From NCBI GenBank assembly GCA_937967465.1, contig CALBSW010000070.1, positions 1 to 36,563 on the forward strand: DNA of 36,563 nt, read 5' to 3'. Source of the DNA: an uncultured Flavobacteriales bacterium (GTDB taxonomy: Bacteria > Bacteroidota > Bacteroidia > Flavobacteriales_D > Sanyastnellaceae). A model generated the notes under the pieces. It worked only from the letters and a program-made list of their open reading frames with translations, ran no database searches and was not told the origin of the DNA. Shown here piece after piece: positions 15,512-24,599 of the stretch. How positions within the stretch are numbered: the first letter of the stretch is position 1; each line of letters opens with the position of its first letter. A program made the position numbers and the translations under genes.

Positions 15512-18097
15512 TTGAGAATTCCTGTCCTCTCCTTCCTCTTGGCCATCGTTTGGATGGCTGACATGCCGCCCGTGATGGCCCAATGGGATGACTACACGGA
15601 GTTGTACCTATTGGAAGGGACCACCCAGGCGAGTTGGTTCGGATGTGGCATGAGCTTGGCTGACTTCAACCTCGACGGTCTGGAGGACGTGACCTTGGCC
15701 AACAGTGATGGGTCCGTTGTGGCCTATGCACAGCAGCCAGGTGGTGGCTTTGACCAGGTCTATTTCTGGGAAGGGGACGGCCAAGCCCAAGGACTCATCT
15801 GGTCAGATTTGGATGGCGACGACGACTTGGATTTGCTGGTGACGCGCCGTTTTGGCCGTGTTGAGGCCTTCATCCGGGATGGGTTGACTTTGACGGAAGA
15901 GGGCATTGCACGGGGCTTTCCAGACGATGACACAGGCGAAGCCCGTGGCTTGGCCTTGGCTGATTACGATGGAGATGGGGACTTGGATGTCTACGTGTGC
16001 ATGTACCACGATGGGACGACAGGACTGTCGGAAAACCTGTTGTTCAACAACGATGGGACGGGCCACTTCACGGATGTCACGGACGCCGCAGGGGTAGGCA
16101 ATGGCCTTCAGCACAGCTTTCAAGGGGTCTGGTTCGATGAGAATGACGATGGCCTGTTGGACCTGTGGGTCATCAATGACCGAACGATTTTTCCGAATGC
16201 CTTCTACCGCAACATGGGCGATGGCTCCTTTGTCGATGTGGCGCCCGACCTGAACCTGGCCCAGGGAGTTTTTGCCATGACGGCCACACTCGGCGATCCC
16301 GACAACGACGGGGACATGGAGTTTTTCTGCACCAACGTGGAGAATGAGCCCAACATCATGATGGACAACGTAGGGGGAATCTACCAGTCCGTCGGGCCCG
16401 CATGGGGAGTGGACGGCATGCGCTACAGCTGGGGTGGTTGCTGGGTGGATGCGGATGGCGACATGTGGAGTGACCTCATGGTCGGAACATATCGCTTTCC
16501 CAACTCCCTCCCCTACGACAACTACTTCTACATGAATGGCACCTATGGCCAGCCTTTCAGTGATGTGTCGGAATTCTGGCCCAATGAGCAAACTCAGATC
16601 TATGCTGTGGGCGCCCTCGATGTGGACCAAGACTTGGCTCCGGATGTCTGCGCCTTCGGCAATGCCCCTTTTGCACAAGTCTTGAGGAATACCTCTCCGG
16701 ATGGGGACGCACCTCCCCACCGACTTGTGGTGGAGTTGTGCGCCACTTCAGGCAACCGTCAAGCGATCGGTGCCACCATTGCCGTCCACGCGGGAGGGTT
16801 GGCCCAGACACAACTGTTGACGTGTGGGTCGGATTACATGACCCAACAGTCGACACACCGCTTCTTCGGATTGGCGGCAGAGACCCTGGTGGATTCGGTG
16901 GTGGTCGATTGGCCCAGTGGCGTCCATGAAGTGTGGACCGATGTGGCTTCTGACCAGTTTCTGCGATTGGTGGAGGGCGAAACCACGGCGCAAGCCGCGA
17001 TGTCCGGTGGAATGTGCCACGGCGACTCTGCGTGGGTGCATTTCCCTTTCGATGCGCCCATGAAGCGTTGGAATGGCCTCGTTGTGGATGCGGACAGCAT
17101 CTTGTTGGAGATGCCTGGGGAGCACGTGCTGGAATGCGAGTGGCTCAATGGGTTGTTCAGCTGGACGGATACCGTGGTTTGGGCGCCAGCTTCTCCCCAT
17201 TCGTTGACCGTCGAGTGGACCGAACCACTGTGTGCCGGAGATCCGGGATTGCTGGGGTGGATTGCAAATCAAGGCTTTGACGTTCAATTTGAGGGTACGG
17301 GCAATTGGACGTGGTCTTACTTGGAGAGCGGTGTAGAAGCCTTGGCGGGCGTGTCGGATTTCATCACGATCGACCCGGAAACGGGCTGTGAGGAGGTGCA
17401 CACCTTTGCGTTGCCTGAGCCACCGGCATTGGGCGTGTACGTCGACTACCAACCTGCATTGTGCCATGGTGATGTCGCATCGGCCTTGGTGGAGGGCTAT
17501 GGCGGGACGCCGGATTACCTGGTCAACTGGAATGGCGCCAATCCGGATGACCTGGCGGATGGGCCGGTGATGGTCAGCTTGACGGATGGGGCGGGATGCC
17601 AACTGGACACCACGTGGTCCGTGGACCTTCCAGAACCGCTATCGTTCAGCGCCTTGGTGACGCCGGAAGACGAAGGTGGAGACGCGTCCATCGCACTGGA
17701 GGTGTCGGGCGGTACGCCACCGTATGACATCCTGTGGAACGACGGAACCCAAGGGGATTCCGCGTTGGTCGGCCTGTCTCAAGGGGTCTACAGTTGGGTG
17801 ATCCAGGACGCCAACGGTTGCATCGCCTTGGGATTGGAAGAGGTATGGAATTTGGGGCTGGATGGTGAATCAGGAACTCCCTTGACGTGGCATGTTCGCG
17901 AGGGTGTGCCTGTGTTGACTGGGGGTGCTGGAAGACAGTTGCACGTTCGCATTTACACGGTAGATGGCCGCCTTGCTTTGGACCAGGACATGGAGGGAGC
18001 CTGTCCTTGCCCTGTATCGGCGTCTGGAATTCCTCCCCACGGCATCCTTCTCGTTGAGGACGGGGATGGCACCATCCTGTTGCGGACGGCTTATTGA
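15512..18097 (+). CDS. Secreted FG-GAP / UnbV-ASPIC surface protein (paralogue 1)
   Basis: An 861-residue protein with a TTG start and a signal peptide of about 23 residues (cleavage near PPVMA/Q). FG-GAP/VCBS beta-propeller repeats with calcium-binding loops fill about residues 40-390 (DFNLDGLEDV, DLDGDDDLDLL, DYDGDGDLDVYV). An UnbV/ASPIC module spans about 404-489 (GNRQAIGATIAVHAGG, DSVVVDWPSG). SprB-like repeats follow, with the motif LCHGD...GYGGTPDYLVNWNG repeated as SGGTPPYDILWNDG. The final 75 or so residues resemble a divergent T9SS sorting tail (VRIYTVDGRLALDQ) but lack the FPNP signature. It is probably exported to the cell surface. The substrate or ligand is unknown. Its last 7 bases overlap rpe. 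Confidence 0.85.
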   Translation: MRIPVLSFLLAIVWMADMPPVMAQWDDYTELYLLEGTTQASWFGCGMSLADFNLDGLEDVTLANSDGSVVAYAQQPGGGFDQVYFWEGDGQAQGLIWSDLDGDDDLDLLVTRRFGRVEAFIRDGLTLTEEGIARGFPDDDTGEARGLALADYDGDGDLDVYVCMYHDGTTGLSENLLFNNDGTGHFTDVTDAAGVGNGLQHSFQGVWFDENDDGLLDLWVINDRTIFPNAFYRNMGDGSFVDVAPDLNLAQGVFAMTATLGDPDNDGDMEFFCTNVENEPNIMMDNVGGIYQSVGPAWGVDGMRYSWGGCWVDADGDMWSDLMVGTYRFPNSLPYDNYFYMNGTYGQPFSDVSEFWPNEQTQIYAVGALDVDQDLAPDVCAFGNAPFAQVLRNTSPDGDAPPHRLVVELCATSGNRQAIGATIAVHAGGLAQTQLLTCGSDYMTQQSTHRFFGLAAETLVDSVVVDWPSGVHEVWTDVASDQFLRLVEGETTAQAAMSGGMCHGDSAWVHFPFDAPMKRWNGLVVDADSILLEMPGEHVLECEWLNGLFSWTDTVVWAPASPHSLTVEWTEPLCAGDPGLLGWIANQGFDVQFEGTGNWTWSYLESGVEALAGVSDFITIDPETGCEEVHTFALPEPPALGVYVDYQPALCHGDVASALVEGYGGTPDYLVNWNGANPDDLADGPVMVSLTDGAGCQLDTTWSVDLPEPLSFSALVTPEDEGGDASIALEVSGGTPPYDILWNDGTQGDSALVGLSQGVYSWVIQDANGCIALGLEEVWNLGLDGESGTPLTWHVREGVPVLTGGAGRQLHVRIYTVDGRLALDQDMEGACPCPVSASGIPPHGILLVEDGDGTILLRTAY

Positions 18098-18747
18098 CCT
18101 GCCGCTTTGAGCACGTCAATCTCTGCGAGCGGGTCTTCTGCCTTGAAAACACTGCTTCCCGCGACCAGCACATCGGCACCGGCCTGAACCAGGTCTCCAG
18201 CATTTCCTCGCCCCACGCCTCCGTCGACCTCGATGAGGAAGTCGGCACCTGCGGTGTTGCGCATGGCGGCCAATCGGGCCACTTTGGATGTGGTGTTGGC
18301 AATGAACTTTTGTCCGCCAAAACCAGGGTTGACGCTCATGAGGCAGACCAGATCGAGGTCGCCCAACACCTCTTCAATGGCGGAGAGTGGCGTGTGGGGA
18401 TTCAAGGCCACACCCGCCTTCATTCCCGCCTCCCGGATGGCGCCCAGCGTTCTGTGGAGGTGGGTGCAAGCTTCAGCATGAACGGTCAGGACAGCGGCGT
18501 TGAGCTTGGCGAAATGGCCGATGTAGCGGTCGGGAGCCTCTATCATCAAGTGCACGTCCAATGGTTTGGAGGCGTGCCTTCCGATGGCCTCGATGACGGG
18601 CATCCCGTAACTGATGTTGGGGACGAAGAGTCCATCCATGACGTCGATGTGGTGCCAATCGGCGTGGCTGCGTTCGACCATGTCGACATCCCGGCCGAGG
18701 TGGGCAAAATCGGCAGCGAGCAAGGAGGGGGCGATGAGGTGGGCCAT
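18091..18747 (-). CDS. rpe: Ribulose-phosphate 3-epimerase
   Basis: A 218-residue TIM-barrel enzyme interconverting ribulose-5-phosphate and xylulose-5-phosphate in the pentose phosphate pathway. The metal-binding residues are visible as His33 and Asp35 in HHIDVMDG, His66 in DVHLMIE, and the Asp of EVDGGV. The SVNPGFGGQKF loop and the phosphate-binding GADVLVAGSSVF are canonical. The length is normal. It is transcribed against the two large surface-protein genes that flank it and coaE. Its promoter lies in the 93-base gap before coaE; the closest box is a weak CATTTTCG placed 4 bases before the ATG. Confidence 0.95.
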   Translation of the reverse strand: MAHLIAPSLLAADFAHLGRDVDMVERSHADWHHIDVMDGLFVPNISYGMPVIEAIGRHASKPLDVHLMIEAPDRYIGHFAKLNAAVLTVHAEACTHLHRTLGAIREAGMKAGVALNPHTPLSAIEEVLGDLDLVCLMSVNPGFGGQKFIANTTSKVARLAAMRNTAGADFLIEVDGGVGRGNAGDLVQAGADVLVAGSSVFKAEDPLAEIDVLKAAGQ

Positions 18748-18840
18748 GGTGCGAAAATGGAGACTTCCGGCATGGAGTCCGAATATTGCAGCATGGCTTT
18801 TTCGACATCCTCCCCCACTCCGTCATCAGGTGGCGATGAG

Positions 18841-19431
18841 ATGGTCCAGTGTGTCGGATTGACAGGAGGGATTGGCGCGGGCAAGTCGACGGTGGCGCGG
18901 ATCCTTCGAACCATGGGGTTTCCCGTGTACGACGCGGACGCCGAAGCCAAGTTGTTGTATGACCGCAACCCCGAGTTGCTTCCAGCTGTGGTCGGGCTCT
19001 TCGGTGCAGACATTCTTCTTCCGGACGGCCGTCTGAATCGGTCGGTTTTGGCCAGCCGCGTGTTTTCGGATCCCGAAGCGCTTTCCGCGTTGAATGCGTT
19101 GGTCCATCCGATGGTCCGCTCCCATTTCAATCGGTGGGCCGACGAACAGCGTCAGCTGGGGGCTGAGGTTGTCTTCCGAGAGGCGGCCATCCTGTACGAG
19201 TCGGGCAGCCACATCGATTGCGATGCCGTCTGGGCTGTTTCTGCACCGGAATCTGTACGTCTGAAACGGGCCATGTCGCGAAGTGCCCAGACAGAAGCGG
19301 AAGTTCGAAGCCGGATGGCCCGGCAATGGCCGGCGAACGAGGTAGAGGCCCGCTCGGACTTGGTGTTGGACAATGGGGGTGACGTTCCTTTGATTCCACA
19401 ATTGTTGGCGGCTTTGAATTCCCTGCGGTGA
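18841..19431 (+). CDS. coaE: Dephospho-CoA kinase
   Basis: A 196-residue P-loop kinase catalysing the last step of coenzyme A synthesis, phosphorylation of the 3'-hydroxyl of dephospho-CoA. The P-loop GGIGAGKST is at residues 9-17. YDADAEAKLLYD, HPMVRSHFNRW and EAAILYESGSHIDCDAVWAVSAPESVRLKRAMSR follow the CoaE pattern. I use ATG 18841 because homologues begin right at the MVxxxGLTGG strand. ATG 18793 adds 16 low-complexity residues but is preceded at 4 bases by an ATTG that could be part of a weak promoter box, so it remains possible. The stop overlaps an alternative GTG start of the downstream gene. Confidence 0.93.
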   Translation: MVQCVGLTGGIGAGKSTVARILRTMGFPVYDADAEAKLLYDRNPELLPAVVGLFGADILLPDGRLNRSVLASRVFSDPEALSALNALVHPMVRSHFNRWADEQRQLGAEVVFREAAILYESGSHIDCDAVWAVSAPESVRLKRAMSRSAQTEAEVRSRMARQWPANEVEARSDLVLDNGGDVPLIPQLLAALNSLR

Positions 19432-19484
19432 GAAGGCAACGTGGGGCCGTTCTTCACGTCTTCTTTTTGCCTTACCTGTTCTGG

Positions 19485-22043
19485 ATGTTCCGCTCAATTC
19501 CCGCCTTGTTGGCATGGACCATGCTCGTCTGGGCATCAGTGTGTCCTGTTCGGGCGCAGCTGGAAGATGTGTCCATCGATTATTTGATCGAAGGGTCGAC
19601 GATGGGCAGCTGGTTCGGCGCCGGTCTGAGCACGGTCGACTTCAACGACGACGGTTGGGACGACGTCAGTGTCTCTTCCTCAGATGGTACGGTCAAGTTG
19701 TATCAGGGCGGTGAAGATGGTCTGGAGCTGCACCATGAGTTTCAATTCGACCATGAAGCCAAAGCTGTGCTGTGGGTCGATGTGGACAATGACGGTGACC
19801 TTGACTTGTTGTTGGGGGTGATGCACGAAGGGGTCTACCTCTACATCCGACACGCTGACGGCGCCTTGTACTTGGAGTCCGAAGGGCGAGGCATTCCCAT
19901 GATCGCCAATTGGGACGTTCGTGGAATCAGCGCAAGGGATTACGATGAAGACTTGGATCTGGATCTGTACATCTGCAGCTATGAGGATCCATACGGTGCC
20001 ACCCTTCAGCCCAACATCTTGTTGCGAAACGATGGCGGAGGCTACTACAGCGATGTCACGGAGTCAGCGGGTGTGGGCAATGGGCTCAAGCACAGTTTTC
20101 AGGGCACCTGGTTTGACTGGGACGACGATGGAGACGATGATCTGTGGGTCATCAATGACAGGACCGTCTACCCCAATGCTTTGTATCGCAACCTTGGAAA
20201 CGGCGCTTTTGTCGATGTGGCGGAGGATGTGGGAGCCAATACCGCCATCGATGCGATGAGCGCCACGGTATTCGATGCGGACAATGATGGCGATTGGGAC
20301 CTCTACAGCACCAATACGGAGGACAATGCCAACGTGTTCCTGCGCAATGACAACGGCACCTACTCCGATGTCACGGCCAATGCGGGCATTGCTTCCTTGC
20401 TTTACGGATGGGGCACCTGTGCGGTGGACCTGGACGGGGACATGTATGACGATTTGATGGTGGCGACCTACCGTTTCCCCAACAACAATCCGTACGACAA
20501 TCACCTGTACATGAACACCGGCATGGGAACGTTCATCGACATGATCGAGGACTGGCCGAATGAGCAATACCAGTTGTACAGCATTGCCAGACTGGACTTG
20601 GATGCGGACCTCTGCCCCGACATGATCGGCTTGGGCAATTCCGCCCACACGCAGGTGTTGCGCAACACCAATTCCGAGGGCGCTTCGCGGCTTGGGGTCA
20701 AGTTGGTGGGGACCACGAGCAATTCCCACGCCATCGGATCGGAAGTCCATGTCTACGCGGGCGGCATGCACCAAATGCACCAGGTGTCTTCCGGGTGCGA
20801 TTACGTCACCCAACACACGCACACCCAGTTCTTTGGTTTGGATTCGGAGACTGTCGTGGACTCCCTTGTCATTGAGTGGCCTGCGGGGCTCACCGAGACC
20901 CATTTCAACCTGCCGGTGGACACCCTGCTGACCTTCATCGAAGGCACGCAAAACGCGCAGTTGACGGCTCAAGAAGCGAATTGCCCTTGGTCTTCCGAAG
21001 TGTGGCTCCTCCCCTTCGACCCGGAATCGGTGTCGATGACATGGAACGGCATGCCGGTGGACAGCGCCCATGTGGTGGCCGACACGTCGGGCAGTTACAC
21101 GTTGGAAGCCACATGGTGGGGGCAATACACCTGGACGGAAACTGTGGAAGTCAATTTGGCGCCACCACCAGAAGCCAACCTGTCGGTCGATTTGCCTTTG
21201 TGTCATGGAGACTTGGGCTCATTGTCCTGGTCCTCTGAAGAAGCACTGTCAGCCGTCATGATGGGCGACACCCTCGCTTCGGAAGGCGCAGGGCTCAACT
21301 TGCCTGCAGGCACCTACCCTTGGACATGGACCTATGGAGCGGGATGCGAAGTCGAGACTTCCGTGGTCGTGACAGCGCCAGACGCCCTGGTCATGGAGCA
21401 TGTCCTGCAGCACCCTGCCTGTCACGGCGAAACGGGCGAGGCCACGCTGTCCGTTTCCGGTGGCACAGGGCCCTACTCCGTCGATTGGCATGGCGTGGAT
21501 CCGGAAGCGTTGTGGCCTGGTGAAGTGGTCGTGGCCGTGTCCGATGCCAACGGATGTCCAGACACCCTGGCCTTTGAAGTGGTGGAACCCTTGCCGCTCT
21601 CTTCTGAATTGGAGGTGTCCTACCCTGTCCCGGGTGACAGCGCTTGGATCGCGTTGTCGGTCACTGGAGGCACTGCGCCGTACGATACGATGTGGACCAG
21701 TGGGGTGTGGAATGAGGGGTGGACTTCGGCACCCGGTGCAGTGGCATGGGTGGTGGAAGATGCTCAAGGATGTCTCGATGTGGGAGCGGCCAACATCGCA
21801 GCCAATCCGCTGGCTGACGTGGGCCACATGAGCGCCCACGTTCTCCTGCCCGTTCGTCGAGGGGCACAATTGACATGGCAAGGTCACGTCGGGGCGGTCG
21901 CCCATTGGCGGATCATCGACCTGTCCGGGCGCTTGCTCCTGGACGCTTCAGGGAATCCGGAAGCCATGGACTTGGCAACCAACTCCCCGCTTCTGTTCCA
22001 AGTCGAATTCACCGACGGAACAGTGCAGCAGTGGATTCGCTGA
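19485..22043 (+). CDS. Secreted FG-GAP / UnbV-ASPIC surface protein (paralogue 2)
   Basis: An 852-residue protein from MFRSIPALLAWTMLVW, giving a normal signal peptide ending near PVRAQ. A GTG at 19428 overlapping the coaE stop is the alternative start. It is collinear with the protein at 15512-18097: FG-GAP repeats (DFNDDGWDDVSV, DVDNDGDLDLLLG, DADNDGDWDLYS), a shared AGVGNGLKHSFQGTWFD...WVINDRT segment, then UnbV/ASPIC (SHAIGSEVHVYAGG, DSLVIEWPAG). SprB-like repeats follow (LCHGDLGSLSW, ACHGETGEATLSVSGG), and a divergent sorting-type tail (WRIIDLSGRLLLDASG). The two are tandem paralogues separated by rpe and coaE. Surface location through T9SS is inferred from the tail and the phylum. Confidence 0.85.
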   Translation: MFRSIPALLAWTMLVWASVCPVRAQLEDVSIDYLIEGSTMGSWFGAGLSTVDFNDDGWDDVSVSSSDGTVKLYQGGEDGLELHHEFQFDHEAKAVLWVDVDNDGDLDLLLGVMHEGVYLYIRHADGALYLESEGRGIPMIANWDVRGISARDYDEDLDLDLYICSYEDPYGATLQPNILLRNDGGGYYSDVTESAGVGNGLKHSFQGTWFDWDDDGDDDLWVINDRTVYPNALYRNLGNGAFVDVAEDVGANTAIDAMSATVFDADNDGDWDLYSTNTEDNANVFLRNDNGTYSDVTANAGIASLLYGWGTCAVDLDGDMYDDLMVATYRFPNNNPYDNHLYMNTGMGTFIDMIEDWPNEQYQLYSIARLDLDADLCPDMIGLGNSAHTQVLRNTNSEGASRLGVKLVGTTSNSHAIGSEVHVYAGGMHQMHQVSSGCDYVTQHTHTQFFGLDSETVVDSLVIEWPAGLTETHFNLPVDTLLTFIEGTQNAQLTAQEANCPWSSEVWLLPFDPESVSMTWNGMPVDSAHVVADTSGSYTLEATWWGQYTWTETVEVNLAPPPEANLSVDLPLCHGDLGSLSWSSEEALSAVMMGDTLASEGAGLNLPAGTYPWTWTYGAGCEVETSVVVTAPDALVMEHVLQHPACHGETGEATLSVSGGTGPYSVDWHGVDPEALWPGEVVVAVSDANGCPDTLAFEVVEPLPLSSELEVSYPVPGDSAWIALSVTGGTAPYDTMWTSGVWNEGWTSAPGAVAWVVEDAQGCLDVGAANIAANPLADVGHMSAHVLLPVRRGAQLTWQGHVGAVAHWRIIDLSGRLLLDASGNPEAMDLATNSPLLFQVEFTDGTVQQWIR

Positions 22044-22052
22044 CCCCGCAGT

Positions 22053-23066
22053 TCAGGGCCGTCCGTCCGAGGCGAAGAGTCCGGTCCACGGTGTGCCTCC
22101 CGATACCAACGCCCCACGAAACATGCCGGGCGTGTTCATGCTGAACACCGGGTGTCCCGTGGCATCCATGCCCACGATCCCACCATCTCCGCCCAACGCC
22201 CCCATCTCCTCGTGAATCGTGGCATCGGCGGAGGCCTGAAGGTCCTTGCCCCCATGCAACATTCGGGCGTGGATGTCGTGGGCCACGGCGGTGCGGATGA
22301 AGTACTCGCCCCACCCTGTCGCAGAGATGGCGCAGGTCCGGTCATCGGCCCATGTGCCCGCCCCGATCACAGGGCTGTCGCCAATGCGCCCGTGCCGTTT
22401 GTACGTCATGCCGCCGGTGGAGGTGCCGGCCGCCAGGTGGCCTTCCCGATCGAGGGCGACACACCCCACGGTGCCGAATTTTTCCCGGGTGGTGTCGCGT
22501 TCGAGGGCCCGCAGGTAGCGGTTGTGCGCTTTTTGGGTGTCAAACCAGCCCTCGGCTGCAGGCTCAGCGCTTTGTTTCGCAGCAAATTCAGCGGCCCCAG
22601 GTCCGCTGAAGAACACGTGTTCTGAGGATTCCATGACGTCTTGGGCCACGGCAATGGGGTGCCGAAATCCTTGCAAGCCCGTCACGGCACCGCAGTTTCG
22701 GTCCTGTCCGCGCATGATGCTGGCGTCGAGCTCGTGGCGTCCCTCCGCTGTGTAGACCGCGCCGCGGCCCGCATTGAACAGGCTGTCGTCCTCGAGCAGG
22801 GCAATGGTGGCGACCACCGCCTCCACGGCGGTTCCCCCCGCATTCAATACCGCTCCACCTTGCTTCAGGGCAGCTTCCAGCGAGGCGCGATAGGCTGCCT
22901 GTTGCGTGGCGGAGAGTTGTTCGGTGTCGAAGTGGCCTGCTCCACCATGGATGGCGATGGACCATTCGGCTGGTGCCGCATCCTGCGTCGCATCTGGTTT
23001 GGATTCAATGGATTGGCATCCGGCGACCAAAAGGAGCACGGCTGCCGACAGTTGGGATCTGCGCAT
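22053..23066 (-). CDS. Isoaspartyl peptidase / L-asparaginase, predicted lipoprotein
   Basis: A 337-residue Ntn hydrolase. The catalytic Thr199 that becomes the N terminus after self-cleavage is in KFGTVGCVALD. HGGAG at 40-44, GTSTGGMTYKRHGRIGDSPVIGAGTWAD and the C-terminal GGDGGIVGMDATGHPVFSMNT are family hallmarks. It removes isoaspartyl residues from damaged peptides and hydrolyses asparagine. The N terminus MRRSQLSAAVLLLVAGC is a lipoprotein signal with Cys17 as the lipidation site, so the enzyme is periplasmic or surface-exposed rather than cytoplasmic. Lgt, which would attach the lipid, is encoded at 34293. It is convergent with the FG-GAP gene 9 bases away. Confidence 0.9.
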   Translation of the reverse strand: MRRSQLSAAVLLLVAGCQSIESKPDATQDAAPAEWSIAIHGGAGHFDTEQLSATQQAAYRASLEAALKQGGAVLNAGGTAVEAVVATIALLEDDSLFNAGRGAVYTAEGRHELDASIMRGQDRNCGAVTGLQGFRHPIAVAQDVMESSEHVFFSGPGAAEFAAKQSAEPAAEGWFDTQKAHNRYLRALERDTTREKFGTVGCVALDREGHLAAGTSTGGMTYKRHGRIGDSPVIGAGTWADDRTCAISATGWGEYFIRTAVAHDIHARMLHGGKDLQASADATIHEEMGALGGDGGIVGMDATGHPVFSMNTPGMFRGALVSGGTPWTGLFASDGRP

Positions 23067-23070
23067 GAAG

Positions 23071-23077
23071 CAAGGTA
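23071..23077 (-). promoter_or_regulatory. Variant box TAnnTTG before the isoaspartyl peptidase gene
   Basis: The minus strand reads TACCTTG followed by CTTC and the ATG. This is the TAnnTTTG box with one T fewer, at the same 4-base spacing. The identical 11 bases TACCTTGCTTC also precede the ATG at 26060. Confidence 0.3.
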
Positions 23078-23105
23078 AACCGCAAGTGGAGCTGATGTGT
23101 CTGCC

Positions 23106-23113
23106 TTATTTTG
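23106..23113 (+). promoter_or_regulatory. Candidate -7 box for the nfeD-SPFH unit
   Basis: TTATTTTG matches seven of eight positions of TAnnTTTG and ends 5 bases before ATG 23119. It supports that start over the ATG at 23095. Confidence 0.4.
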
Positions 23114-23118
23114 CCGTC

Positions 23119-23607
23119 ATGATGGAGCCCTGGCATTGGTGGACTTTGATTGTCCTGGCGCTGCTGATCGGCGAGGCATTCGTCCCGGGATTGGTGCTCG
23201 GCTCATTGGCCGTCGGGGCCTTGGCGGGCGGATTGGCCAGCTTGGTGACCGACGCTTGGGAATATCAATTCGTTGCGGCCTCCATCGGTGCCCTGCTGTC
23301 CCTCGTCTTTCTGCGCCCATTGGCGATGCGGAAGTGGTTCAGCGGTGAATCCGTGGGCACCGGTGTGGATGCCCTGCCCGGCCGCATGGTGCGGGTGACC
23401 CAAGCCTTTGACGTCCGGACGGGCCGCGGTCGTGGCCGCATCGATGGTGACGATTGGTTGATCGAGTTCCCTCAAGATTGGTCGGGGCGCCGGGATGAAG
23501 GTGCTGCTGGTTTGAACGATCCCCGAAACATTGCCGTCGGCGACCTCCTTGAAGTGGTGCGCGCAGAGTCGAACGTGCTCATTGTCATTCCCCCCAACAA
23601 ACCCTGA
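23119..23607 (+). CDS. NfeD-family membrane protein
   Basis: A 162-residue protein starting MMEPWHWWTLIVLALL. Two or three hydrophobic segments fill about residues 5-72 (LIVLALLIGEAFVPGLVLGSLAVGALAGG, then FVAASIGALLSLVFLRPLA). A C-terminal OB-fold domain follows (LPGRMVRVTQAFDVRTGRGRGRIDGDDWLIEF...GDLLEVVRAESNVLIVIPP). This is the short NfeD form without the serine-protease domain. Such proteins pair with SPFH/stomatin proteins, and the SPFH gene starts 5 bases downstream here. The pair probably acts in membrane organisation or quality control. No further role can be read from the sequence. Confidence 0.88.
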   Translation: MMEPWHWWTLIVLALLIGEAFVPGLVLGSLAVGALAGGLASLVTDAWEYQFVAASIGALLSLVFLRPLAMRKWFSGESVGTGVDALPGRMVRVTQAFDVRTGRGRGRIDGDDWLIEFPQDWSGRRDEGAAGLNDPRNIAVGDLLEVVRAESNVLIVIPPNKP

Positions 23608-23612
23608 ACCCC

Positions 23613-24599
23613 ATGGAAGGCTTTTCCTTCATTTCCATTGCCCTGCTCATCCTCGCCACTGTGGTGGTGGTCCGCGGCCTCCGCATCATCAAGCAGAGCG
23701 AGGCCATGGTCATCGAGCGCCTCGGGCGCTATCGGACGACCCTGACTGCCGGGATCAACATCATCATTCCCTTCATTGACCGGCCGCGCCCCAGCGTGTG
23801 GCGCTATGTCAAAGAGGACGCCATGGGCGACCGGGTGGCTGCTTTCAAGCTGCTCGAGCGGATTGACCTCCGGGAGACGGTGTTCGACTTCCCCCGGCAA
23901 AGCGTGATCACCCGGGACAATGTGGTCACGGAGATCAATGGCTTGATCTACTTCCAGATTGTCGATCCGGTAAAGAGTGTCTACGAGATCAACAACTTGC
24001 CCAACGCCATCGAGAAGTTGACCCAGACCACCTTGCGGAACGTACTGGGTGAGTTGGAACTCGATGAGTGCCTGTCGAGCCGGGACACGATCAACACCAA
24101 GCTCCGCGCCATCCTCGACGACGCCACCAACAAGTGGGGGGTCAAGGTGAACCGGGTCGAGTTGCAGGACATCAACCCGCCGCAGGACATCAAGGAGGCG
24201 ATGGAGAAGCAGATGCGGGCAGAGCGCAGTCGCCGTGCGCAGATCATCGAGGCCGAAGGCACCAAGACCGCCGCTATCCTCGAGGCCGAGGGCCGCAAAG
24301 GGGCCGACATCAACCAAGCCGAGGGTGAGCGCCAGGCTGCCATCCTGGAGGCCGAGGGCCAGGCGGAAGCCCGGCTCAAGGTGGCCAAGGCCGAGGCGGA
24401 GGCCATCAAGAAGATTGCCGAAGCCGTGGGGCAGACCAAGGCCGATCCGACCCAGTATCTCATTGCCATCCGGTATGTCGAGGCACTCGAAAAGATGATG
24501 GCGACCTCCAACGACAAGTCCCGCACGGTCTTCATGCCGTACGAAGCGAGTGGCATGCTGGGCAGCGTGGGCAGCATCAAAGAATTGCTGAAGGATTGA
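23613..24599 (+). CDS. SPFH/band-7 (stomatin-like) membrane protein
   Basis: A 328-residue paraslipin/QmcA-like protein. There is one N-terminal membrane segment (about residues 6-21), then the SPFH domain beginning SEAMVIERLGRYRTTLTAGINIIIPFID. After it comes a long Ala/Glu-rich coiled coil (about 200-275) with repeated EAEG units (IIEAEGTKTAAILEAEGRKGADINQAEGERQAAILEAEG). The C-terminal end, VFMPYEASGMLGSVGSIKELL, matches the family. These proteins form large ring assemblies on membranes and commonly partner NfeD, encoded just upstream. The downstream aldehyde dehydrogenase starts inside its stop codon (TTGA). Confidence 0.92.
   Translation: MEGFSFISIALLILATVVVVRGLRIIKQSEAMVIERLGRYRTTLTAGINIIIPFIDRPRPSVWRYVKEDAMGDRVAAFKLLERIDLRETVFDFPRQSVITRDNVVTEINGLIYFQIVDPVKSVYEINNLPNAIEKLTQTTLRNVLGELELDECLSSRDTINTKLRAILDDATNKWGVKVNRVELQDINPPQDIKEAMEKQMRAERSRRAQIIEAEGTKTAAILEAEGRKGADINQAEGERQAAILEAEGQAEARLKVAKAEAEAIKKIAEAVGQTKADPTQYLIAIRYVEALEKMMATSNDKSRTVFMPYEASGMLGSVGSIKELLKD

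Noticed and set aside
18094..18840. A long in-frame extension upstream of coaE.
   Set aside because: It is antisense to rpe and carries no CoaE homology; the kinase P-loop begins just after ATG 18841.
24230..24420. Repetitive DNA in the SPFH gene (repeated GAGGCCGAGGGC-like units).
   Set aside because: It is explained by the Ala/Glu coiled-coil repeats of the protein and is not a separate repeat element or CRISPR array.
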